Below, piece by piece: positions 35,440 to 42,527 of a stretch of DNA of 42,527 bases. The notes below the pieces were generated by a model. The model worked only from the letters and a program-made list of their open reading frames with translations, did no database searches and was not told where the DNA came from. The stretch comes from Elusimicrobiota bacterium. Lineage in GTDB: Bacteria > Elusimicrobiota > Elusimicrobia > Elusimicrobiales > Elusimicrobiaceae. The stretch's first letter is position 1; every line of letters starts with the position of its first letter. Location: contig JAAYTX010000093.1 in assembly GCA_012523635.1 (NCBI GenBank), forward strand, positions 1 to 42,527, read 5' to 3'. A program made the position numbers and the translations under genes.

Positions 35440-36720
35440 ATGAAAAGACTACTTTCGTTCTTGCTTCGCAGGACAAAAAAAGAGCCGGTGCCGGGCTTTT
35501 ACGGGCTGGGCATAGCGCCCAAACTGCTGGAAACGCTGGACAAGCTTAAATTCAAGGAACCCACCCCCATACAGAAGCAGGCCATTCCAATCGCCTGCGA
35601 AGGGAAGGACCTCGTCGGCATAGCCCAGACGGGAACCGGCAAGACGCTGGCTTTCGCCATACCCATGATTCAAACCCTGGCCGCCAAACCCGGCAAGGGC
35701 CTTGTGCTGGTGCCCACGCGCGAGCTGGCCCAGCAGGTCAACGAAGTGTTCCATATCTTCGCCCCCAAAATGGGCATGGCAAGCGTGTGCCTGATAGGCG
35801 GCGAGTCAATGAGCCGCCAGCTGGCCGATTTGCGCAAGAAGCCCCGCATCATAATAGCCACGCCGGGCCGCCTGCTGGACCACATGGAGCACGGCGCCGT
35901 GCGCCTCAACGACGTGCACATGGCCGTTCTGGACGAAGCCGACCGGATGCTGGACATGGGCTTCATGCCGCAGATAGAGCGCGTGCTGCGCGCCGTGCCC
36001 AAGCAGCGCCAGACCATGCTTTTCTCGGCCACCATACCAGACGAGGTCATGCGCCTTGCCGGCGGCTACATGAAGCTGCCAATACGCATAGAGGTGGCCC
36101 GCTCCGGCACCGCCGCCGAACATGTGATTCAGGAAGTCTATGTGGTGACCAAGGGAATGCGCCCCGCCCTGCTGTCGAAGCTGCTGGACAAGTACTGGGG
36201 CACTGTCCTGCTTTTCGTGCGAACCCGGCACGACGCCGCCACGGTGACGCGTTTCCTGCGCGAAATCGGGCACAACGCCGCCGAAATCCATTCCGACCGC
36301 ACGCAGGCCCAGCGCAACCAGGCGCTTGAGGGCTTCAAATCCGGCAAGTACCGCATCCTGGTGGCCACCGACATCGCCGCCCGCGGAATAGACGTCACGG
36401 GCATAGAGCTGGTGGTGAACTACGGCCTGCCCGACGACGACGACAACTACATCCACCGCATAGGCCGCACCGGCCGCGCCGGGCACGGGGGCCGCGCCGT
36501 CTCGCTGGTGGCCCCCGAAGAGGAAGGCGAACTGCGCAACATAGAGCGCCTTATGCAGAAACAGCTTCCGATAGTGACGCACCCCGACATCCCCGAGGCC
36601 AAGTTCGGCTCGGTGCCGCCCATGGAGCGCATGAAGCGCTACAAGGCCGGGCCGCCCAGCCAGTCAAAAGCCCTTCCGGCGGGCTTCCGCATGAGGCGGC
36701 CCTCCTACAAGCGCAAATAA
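35440..36720 (+). CDS. DEAD-box RNA helicase (RhlE-like)
   Basis: Q-motif FKEPTPIQKQAIPIA, AQTGTGKT, PTRELAQQ, VLDEADRMLDMGF, SAT, ATDIAARGIDV, HRIGRTGRAG. Confidence 0.95.
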   Translation: MKRLLSFLLRRTKKEPVPGFYGLGIAPKLLETLDKLKFKEPTPIQKQAIPIACEGKDLVGIAQTGTGKTLAFAIPMIQTLAAKPGKGLVLVPTRELAQQVNEVFHIFAPKMGMASVCLIGGESMSRQLADLRKKPRIIIATPGRLLDHMEHGAVRLNDVHMAVLDEADRMLDMGFMPQIERVLRAVPKQRQTMLFSATIPDEVMRLAGGYMKLPIRIEVARSGTAAEHVIQEVYVVTKGMRPALLSKLLDKYWGTVLLFVRTRHDAATVTRFLREIGHNAAEIHSDRTQAQRNQALEGFKSGKYRILVATDIAARGIDVTGIELVVNYGLPDDDDNYIHRIGRTGRAGHGGRAVSLVAPEEEGELRNIERLMQKQLPIVTHPDIPEAKFGSVPPMERMKRYKAGPPSQSKALPAGFRMRRPSYKRK

Positions 36721-36729
36721 GCCCCGGGT

Positions 36730-37455
36730 TTATTTCGACAGATATTTCCGCAGGGACTCCAGGTCCTTGCGGAAATTTTCTTTTTTGAGCAGTTCGGCGT
36801 GCACCTGCGCGGCCAGTTCCTGCCCGGCCTTCACGTCGGACGGGAAGTGCACCCCGCCGATTACGCGGTTTTCCCCCGCCTGCCCGGCGTCGGCCATGAA
36901 CTTGCCTTTGGCGTCGGGCAGGAGGTCTGAAAGTATCAGCGCGTAAAGCATGGACCTGGCCGCGTGCCCGCTCGGATAGGAATAGAAGCTTCCCGGCAGG
37001 CTGATGCAGGGCCTGCACTCCGTGCGCGCGCGGAACGGGCGCGGGCGCTTGGCTGAATTCTTGATGCCGTCGTAGACGCGGCTGATGTCGTTAAGCGTCT
37101 TTTTCAGTATCTTTTCGGCCTGCGGCGGAGTCTTGCCGAAGGGGTTGTCGCCGCCGGGAAAGAATTCGTCGAACACGGCCTTTTTCTGCGCCTCGGCGGC
37201 GGCGCACTGCGCGGCGGTGCGTCTGCCCTGCCAGTCCAGCACGGCGGCGAAATCGGCCTTCTCCTCTTCCGAGCCGGGGGCGGGCGGCTTGGCGAAGTCC
37301 TTTTGCAGGCTTTCCGCAGTCGTCTTGTCCAGGTAGTAAAGCCCGTCTTTTTTCGCCGCCAGCGCGGGGCCCGCGCAGAACAGCAGGGCCAGGGCCAGCG
37401 CCCCGGAGCGTATCGCGGTTCCCCGCCTTTCAACTGCAGTCAGTGATGTGTTCAT
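36730..37455 (-). CDS. Class A-type acid phosphatase (PAP2 superfamily), exported
   Basis: Signal peptide; KRPRPF...SYPSGHAARS...NRVIGGVHFPSDVKAG (the three PAP2 motifs). Confidence 0.9.
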   Translation of the reverse strand: MNTSLTAVERRGTAIRSGALALALLFCAGPALAAKKDGLYYLDKTTAESLQKDFAKPPAPGSEEEKADFAAVLDWQGRRTAAQCAAAEAQKKAVFDEFFPGGDNPFGKTPPQAEKILKKTLNDISRVYDGIKNSAKRPRPFRARTECRPCISLPGSFYSYPSGHAARSMLYALILSDLLPDAKGKFMADAGQAGENRVIGGVHFPSDVKAGQELAAQVHAELLKKENFRKDLESLRKYLSK

Positions 37456-38180
37456 TGTTTGGTGGAGTCCTGTTCAAGATAGCTGCGCATGCTGTCGGCG
37501 TCCCTGCGGAAGCTTTCGTTATTCAGCAGTTCGGCGTACACCAGCGCGGCGTACTGCTTCCCGGCCTCAAGGTCGGACGGGAAGTGCACGCCGGTTATGA
37601 GGCGGTTCAGGGCCGCATCGTCGGCGGCGGCCAGGAATTCGGCGCGGCGGGCCGGGGCCAGGTCGCCCAGCAGAAGGGCGTAGGCGCGGGCCACGGCGGC
37701 GTGTATGCTGGGATAGGAGTATTTGCTCCCCACGTCCTGTATGCAGGGGCGCAGTTCGGGGCCGTCGGGACGGGGCCGTTTGGCGTGTTTTTTAAGGCGC
37801 GCGGCGGCCAGCTTCACGTCGTCGCCGAAGCGGGTCATGAAATCCAGCACCTCTTTAGGCTCCGGCTTCACGAAGGGGTTGGCGTCGCCGCCGAAATATT
37901 CCGGGAAGTTGGATTTTTCCTGCACCAGCGCCGCCGCGCACTGCAGGGCGGTGCGCTTGTTCTGCCACTCCAGCAGCAGCTTCCAGTCGGCCTTCTCCTC
38001 TTCCGAACCGGGGGCGGGCGGTGCCGGGAAATTGTCCACCAGCGTCTTCAGCTGGGCTTCGGTTATGTAATGGGCGTCCGGGTAGGGGCCGTGCGAAGTG
38101 ACGCGCAGCTTGTCCCTGTTTTGACAGGCGCACAGGCCAAGGGCCAGGGCTGCCGTAAAAGCCAGTGTCTTGTATCTCAT
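37452..38180 (-). CDS. Class A-type acid phosphatase paralogue (PAP2 superfamily), lipoprotein
   Basis: Lipobox-like MRYKTLAFTAALALGLCAC; KRPRPDGPELRPCIQDVGSKYSYPSIHAAVARAYA...LNRLITGVHFPSDLEAG. ATGA overlap with 36730..37455. Confidence 0.88.
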   Translation of the reverse strand: MRYKTLAFTAALALGLCACQNRDKLRVTSHGPYPDAHYITEAQLKTLVDNFPAPPAPGSEEEKADWKLLLEWQNKRTALQCAAALVQEKSNFPEYFGGDANPFVKPEPKEVLDFMTRFGDDVKLAAARLKKHAKRPRPDGPELRPCIQDVGSKYSYPSIHAAVARAYALLLGDLAPARRAEFLAAADDAALNRLITGVHFPSDLEAGKQYAALVYAELLNNESFRRDADSMRSYLEQDSTKQ

Positions 38181-38275
38181 GGGCCTACCATAGCAAAATT
38201 GCGCGGGCGCGGCAAAAGCCGCCGACAGCTATGCTAAAATAACGCGATGGCCGCGTCTGCGGCAGGGGGACACAA

Positions 38276-38851
38276 ATGAAATACCTTATAGTATACGCGC
38301 ATCCGAATCCGAACAGCTTCAACAGCGCCGAGCTGCAAACCCTGGGCTCCGCGCTCAAACAGGGCGGGCACGACGTCCGCGTGCGGGACCTGTACGCCGA
38401 AAAATTCAACCCGGTGCTTGGCCCGTCGGACTTTCAGGCCCTGGCTTCCGGCTCGTTCCCGGCCGACATAGCGGCCGAGCAGTCCCATATCCGCTGGGCG
38501 GACGTGCTGGTGTTCCTGTACCCCGTGTGGTGGGCCGGCATGCCGGCCATGATGAAAGGCTACGTGGACCGCGTGTTCCTGAAGGGCTTCGCCTACGATT
38601 ACGGCAGGGACGGCTCCATAGTCCCGCTCCTTTCCGGCAAGAAGGCGGCGGTGTTCAGCACCACCGGAACGCCGTCGGAGTTTTACGAAAAGAGCGGCAT
38701 GCACAAGAGCATGCGCCAGACCGCCGACGAAGGCATCTTCGCCTTCTGCGGCGTGGAAGTCCTGCGCCACGATTTTTTCGGCGGCATACCTTCCTCCACC
38801 GCGGAACAGCGGGCCGCCATGCTGAAGCGTCTGGCCTCAGGCCTGGCCTGA
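38276..38851 (+). CDS. NAD(P)H-quinone oxidoreductase, flavodoxin-like fold (NQO1/KefF-like)
   Basis: MKYLIVYAHPNPNSFNSAELQTLGSAL; ADVLVFLYPVWWAGMPAMMKGYVDRVF; KKAAVFSTTGTP. Confidence 0.92.
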   Translation: MKYLIVYAHPNPNSFNSAELQTLGSALKQGGHDVRVRDLYAEKFNPVLGPSDFQALASGSFPADIAAEQSHIRWADVLVFLYPVWWAGMPAMMKGYVDRVFLKGFAYDYGRDGSIVPLLSGKKAAVFSTTGTPSEFYEKSGMHKSMRQTADEGIFAFCGVEVLRHDFFGGIPSSTAEQRAAMLKRLASGLA

Positions 38852-38864
38852 CCGCCCCGGCTGC

Positions 38865-38889
38865 AAAAGCCCGCCGCAGGGCGGGCTTC
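38865..38889 (+). terminator. Hairpin terminator after the quinone oxidoreductase gene
   Basis: AAGCCCGCC-GCA-GGGCGGGCTT; weak T-tract. Confidence 0.5.
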
Positions 38890-38902
38890 ATGCGGTTATA
38901 AT

Positions 38903-39739
38903 ATGGCAATGCGCCCCCCACATTTCGACTGGAGCATCCACTACCGCTGCCCCAACGACTGCCCTTACTGCTGGTATCATGCCGTGCGCCCCACGCTTGA
39001 GCCGGCCAATTTTTACCCAGGGGCCGAAACCGTGCTGGCGGCATGGCGGCGCATACGCGAAAAGTACGGCGAATGCGAGCTTTCCATAACCGGCGGCGAG
39101 CCTTTTTCCTACCCCGGCTTCATCCCCCTCTGCGCGGAACTGACCAGGTTGCACCGGGTGTTCATAGCCACGGCGCAGTGCGCCGGAATACCGGAACTGG
39201 CCTCCCTCTCTGAAAAAGGAAAACTGGAAATTTCGGCCAGCTTCCACCCGGAATCCGTTGCTCTGGAAACTTTCGCAGAGGGCGCGTGGAAGGCGGCCGC
39301 AAGCGGAGTCCTCAAGCGCGTATGGCTGGTGGGCTGGCCCCCGTTTCTTGAGCGTCTGTCCTCCTACAACGCCGAATTTTCGCGTCGCGGCATAGAAATG
39401 AAGGTTTACCCTTTCTGGGGCAACTGGGCCGGCAGGGAATACCCAGCCGCCTATACCCAGGCACAGCGCGAACTGATAGCCCCCTATCTGGGCGCGCGAG
39501 AAGGGCAGAATATGCAGCTTGTGCCCAAAAAGACGGCGGGCCTGCCCTGCCGCGCCGGACAGCTCCACGCCGTTATCCACCCCGACGGCAACGCCTTCCG
39601 CTGCGGCGGGGAGAATTACAGGCGCCAGCAAGCCCCGTTCGGCAACATTTTCAGCCCGGATTTCGCCCTGCTGGACGGCCCGGCCCCCTGCCGCGCCGAC
39701 GTGTGCCCGCATAACGAATGGGCGTTTCTGCTGGCCTAA
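38903..39739 (+). CDS. Radical SAM protein with C-terminal Cys-rich (SPASM/twitch-like) region
   Basis: CPNDCPYCWYH (CxxxCxxC), LSITGGEPFSYPG; C-terminal CRAGQLHAVIHPDGNAFRCGG...CRADVCPHNEW. Confidence 0.88.
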   Translation: MAMRPPHFDWSIHYRCPNDCPYCWYHAVRPTLEPANFYPGAETVLAAWRRIREKYGECELSITGGEPFSYPGFIPLCAELTRLHRVFIATAQCAGIPELASLSEKGKLEISASFHPESVALETFAEGAWKAAASGVLKRVWLVGWPPFLERLSSYNAEFSRRGIEMKVYPFWGNWAGREYPAAYTQAQRELIAPYLGAREGQNMQLVPKKTAGLPCRAGQLHAVIHPDGNAFRCGGENYRRQQAPFGNIFSPDFALLDGPAPCRADVCPHNEWAFLLA

Positions 39740-39835
39740 CAGCCGCGCTGTTGGCGCGCGCTTCAAAAAAAATATAATGCTTGTGCGCGGACGCTTTTTC
39801 GCAGCCTATGCGCCTCCGCGCGGGAGAAAACATAC

Positions 39836-40870
39836 ATGAAAGCTCTTGTGAAAGCCAAAGCCGAGAAGGGGCTGTGGATGCAGGACGTGCCGGTGCCGAA
39901 AATCGAGGACAACGAGGTCCTAATCAAGATAAAGAAAACCGCCATCTGCGGCACCGATATACATATTTACGAGTGGAACGAGTGGGCTCAGAAGACCATC
40001 CCCGTCCCGATGCACGTGGGCCACGAGTTCGTGGGCGTCATCGAGAAGGTCGGGCGCATGGTGCGCGATTTCAAGCCCGGCCAGCGCGTCTCCGGCGAGG
40101 GCCACGTCGTCTGCGGCCACTGCCGCAACTGCCGCGCCGGAATGCGCCACCTGTGCATAAACACGCGCGGCATAGGCGTCAACAGGCCCGGCTGTTTCGC
40201 CGAGTACCTGGCCATGCCCTCCGAAAACGTGTTCGTCCTGCCCGATACCGTCACCGACGACGAGGCTTCGATAATGGACCCCTACGGCAACGCCACGCAC
40301 ACCGCCCTGTCCTACGACATGGTGGGCGAGGACGTGCTCATCACCGGCGCTGGCCCCATCGGGATAATGGCCTCGGCCATCTGCCGCCACGTCGGCGCGC
40401 GCCACGTGGTGCTGACCGACGTCAGCGACTACCGCCTTGAGCTCGCCCGCAAGATGGGCGCGGCCCGGGTGGTGGACTCGCGCAAGGAAACGCTTGACGA
40501 CGTGAAAAAGTCCCTTGGCATGACCGAGGGGTTCGACCTCGGCCTTGAGATGTCGGGCGCTCCGGCGGCCTTCAAGTCCATGATAAGCGCCCTGCGCATG
40601 GGCGGCAAAATCGCCCTGCTGGGCATACTGCCAAACGACACCGCCATCCCCTGGGACCAGGTCATCTTCAAGGCCCTGCGCATAAAAGGCGTCTACGGGC
40701 GCGAGATGTATGAAACCTGGTACAAAATGACAGCCATGCTCCAGAGCGGGCTAAACATAAAGCCTGTCATCACCCACCACTTCCCGGTAAAGGACTTCAA
40801 GGAAGGGTTCGAGGTGATGGCGGCGGGCAAGTCCGGCAAGGTGATACTGGACTGGACCACGCTGTCCTGA
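39836..40870 (+). CDS. tdh: L-threonine 3-dehydrogenase
   Basis: [67 protein letters not shown]; zinc-site [30 protein letters not shown]. Confidence 0.94.
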   Translation: MKALVKAKAEKGLWMQDVPVPKIEDNEVLIKIKKTAICGTDIHIYEWNEWAQKTIPVPMHVGHEFVGVIEKVGRMVRDFKPGQRVSGEGHVVCGHCRNCRAGMRHLCINTRGIGVNRPGCFAEYLAMPSENVFVLPDTVTDDEASIMDPYGNATHTALSYDMVGEDVLITGAGPIGIMASAICRHVGARHVVLTDVSDYRLELARKMGAARVVDSRKETLDDVKKSLGMTEGFDLGLEMSGAPAAFKSMISALRMGGKIALLGILPNDTAIPWDQVIFKALRIKGVYGREMYETWYKMTAMLQSGLNIKPVITHHFPVKDFKEGFEVMAAGKSGKVILDWTTLS

Positions 40871-40890
40871 CCTTCCCCCAGCCTTTCAGC

Positions 40891-40925
40891 AAACGCCCCG
40901 CCCTCAAAAGCGGGGCGTTTTTTTG
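40891..40925 (+). terminator. Rho-independent terminator of tdh
   Basis: AACGCCCCG-CCCTCAAAAG-CGGGGCGTT followed by TTTTT. Confidence 0.87.
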
Positions 40926-41049
40926 CCTTTTCCGGGGCTTTTTTCAAATAGACAAGCGCCGGGCGAAACGCTATAATACATAAACACATATTACATTGCG
41001 CGCGAAGCGGCGGCTGTACCGCGCCGGCGCGCCCTATTGCCGAATACAG

Positions 41050-42527
41050 ATGACCACTCCCGCAGAAGCCGACAGAGACGCCATTCGCACAGCCCTGCTA
41101 AAGCTGGGCAAGACCTTGTTTTTCCGCAAAGGCGGCGACGGCGGCATCTACGAGTTCGACGACGCCGCTGTGGCCGACTACTATATCCCCCGCTGCCTGC
41201 CGTCCAATCTGGGCAGTGCGGAGTTCCGGGCTTTCCTGGGAGTGAAATACGCCTATCTGGGCGGCTCCATGGCCAACGGCATCAGTTCGGCCCGCCTTGC
41301 GCTTGAACTGGGCCGCGCCGGGATGTGCGGCTTCTTCGGCTCCGCCGGGCTTTCCCCCGCCGAGACAGACAGGGCCGCGCAGGAGCTTTCGGAAAAAGCC
41401 AAGGGCCTGCCCTACGGCTTCAATTTAATCAACAACATGCAGGACCCGCGCTGGGAAGAGGAGCTTGTGGACCTTTTCCTGTCGCGGGGCATAAAACTGG
41501 CCGAGGCTTCGGCCTACATAACCCTTTCCCCCGCGCTGGTGCGTTTTCGCACCGCAGGCATAGCCCGTGCCGCCGACGGCTCGATAACCGTGCCCAACAA
41601 GGTGCTGGGCAAGGTCTCGCGCGTGGAAGTGGCGGAGCGCTTTTTCTCGCCGCCGCCCGAAAAAATACTGGCAGCCCTGGCGGCGCGCGGCGTTCTGACG
41701 GCCGAGCAGGCCGAACTGGCCGCCAAAATCCCGATGGCCGACGGCGTGACCGCCGAGGCCGACTCCGGCGGGCATACCGACAACAGGCCCGCCCTCTCCC
41801 TTTTCCCCTCCATAGCCGCGGTGCGGACCCGGATGCAGGCCAGATACAACTACGCGCGCCCGCTGTTTGTGGGCCTTGGCGGCGGCATAGCCACGCCCGA
41901 CGCGGCGGCGGCGGCCTTCGCCATGGGCGCGGACTACGTGATGGCAGGCTCCGTGCATCAGGCCTGCGTCGAGTCCGGCGCGTCCGACCCGGTGCGCGAG
42001 ATGCTCTCCCGGGCAGGGCAGGCCGACGTCTCCATGGCCCCCGCCGCTGACATGTTCGAGATGGGCGGCAGGGTGCAGGTGCTCAAGCGCGAGACCATGT
42101 TCCCCATGCGCGCCGCGAAACTTTACGAGCTTTATAAAACCTATCCCTCGCTGGAAGCCCTGCCTGCCGAGCACAGGCAGTGGCTGGAGCGCGACGTCCT
42201 GCGCGACAGCGTGGACGCGGTGTGGAATTCAACCTGCGAGTATTTCCGCGTGCGGGACCCGCATGAGCTTGAACGCGCCCAGGCCGAGCCAAAGCACAAG
42301 ATGGCGCTGGTGTTCAGGTGGTATCTGGGCCAGTCCTCGCGCTGGCCGCTGAAGCCCGTGCTGGAGCGCAAGACCGATTTTCAGGTGTGGTGCGGCCCCG
42401 CCTTGGGGGCCTTCAACGAATGGGCCAAAGGCTCCTTCCTTGAAAAACCGCAGGGCAGGCACGCCGCCACGGTGGCGCGCAACCTGCTGTGCGGCGCGTC
42501 GTATTTCCTGAGGCTCAATTCCCTTAA
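41050..42527 (+). CDS. pfaD: PfaD-family protein (polyunsaturated fatty acid/polyketide trans-enoylreductase-like), truncated by window end
   Basis: Not in the supplied ORF list because no stop lies in the window. Translation: MTTPAEADRDAIRTALLKLGKTLFFRK...YAYLGGSMANGISSARLALELGRAGMCGFFGSAGLS...LPYGFNLINNMQDPRWEEELVDLFLSRGIKLAEASAYITLSPALVRFR...IPMADGVTAEADSGGHTDNRPALSLFPSIAAVR...FVGLGGGIATPDAAAAAFAMGADYVMAGSVHQACVESGASDPVREML...APAADMFEMGGRVQVLKRETMFPMRAAKLYELYKTYPSLE, matching the PfaD family pattern. Confidence 0.9.
   Translation, partial: MTTPAEADRDAIRTALLKLGKTLFFRKGGDGGIYEFDDAAVADYYIPRCLPSNLGSAEFRAFLGVKYAYLGGSMANGISSARLALELGRAGMCGFFGSAGLSPAETDRAAQELSEKAKGLPYGFNLINNMQDPRWEEELVDLFLSRGIKLAEASAYITLSPALVRFRTAGIARAADGSITVPNKVLGKVSRVEVAERFFSPPPEKILAALAARGVLTAEQAELAAKIPMADGVTAEADSGGHTDNRPALSLFPSIAAVRTRMQARYNYARPLFVGLGGGIATPDAAAAAFAMGADYVMAGSVHQACVESGASDPVREMLSRAGQADVSMAPAADMFEMGGRVQVLKRETMFPMRAAKLYELYKTYPSLEALPAEHRQWLERDVLRDSVDAVWNSTCEYFRVRDPHELERAQAEPKHKMALVFRWYLGQSSRWPLKPVLERKTDFQVWCGPALGAFNEWAKGSFLEKPQGRHAATVARNLLCGASYFLRLNSL

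Noticed and set aside
35806-36582. 258-aa minus-strand ORF
   Set aside because: Antisense to the DEAD-box helicase; shadow frame.
38888-39766. 292-aa minus-strand ORF
   Set aside because: Antisense to the radical SAM gene; no motif support.
39836-40870. Expected tdh-kbl operon
   Set aside because: No kbl (2-amino-3-ketobutyrate CoA ligase) follows; tdh stands alone with its own terminator, which is common and not notable by itself.
41425-42174. 249-aa minus-strand and 241-aa plus-strand (41325-42050) ORFs
   Set aside because: Both overlap the pfaD-like gene, whose frame has clear family motifs.
1-42527. Defence systems, toxin-antitoxin modules, prophage genes, tRNA/rRNA genes
   Set aside because: Looked for but no supporting motifs seen in any frame or in noncoding regions.

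Overview
This is a 42.5 kb, GC-rich bacterial chromosomal segment. I found no rRNA, tRNA, CRISPR array or intact transposase. It encodes about 32 supportable proteins. On the left are the 5' end of a kdp K+-ATPase operon (orf22-kdpF-kdpA', minus strand), an OmpA/Pal-like lipoprotein, and a hybrid histidine kinase with a single-domain response regulator. The rest includes a ferritin-like protein, asnB, an SGNH hydrolase with a TPR insertion, transaldolase, an ABC-F ATPase, a glycoside hydrolase-like protein, a DUF2157/GDYXXLXY/DUF333 gene chain, flavodoxin, tandem outer-membrane beta-barrels, a secreted HAD phosphatase, a methyltransferase plus two glycosyltransferase-type genes, a sirtuin, typA/bipA, a CapA/DUF3160 pair, a DEAD-box helicase, tandem class A acid phosphatases, a quinone reductase, a radical SAM protein, tdh, and a truncated pfaD-like gene that the supplied ORF track missed. 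The most interesting non-coding signals are: (1) an AT-rich intergenic region at about 3.72-4.07 kb with three perfect DnaA boxes (TTATCCACA), two near-perfect boxes and a separate tandem TTTGYGCAAA repeat, a strong oriC-like candidate away from dnaA; (2) a family of palindromic TGTCATTGCGAG...GCAATCTATAATT elements whose internal hairpins vary in sequence but keep their pairing; (3) an unannotated 22-codon ORF with a strong Shine-Dalgarno upstream of kdpF, behind a KdpE-like operator; (4) an IS21-like terminal-repeat relic next to an unusually AT-rich two-gene islet. All calls come from reading the sequence; no database searches were run.
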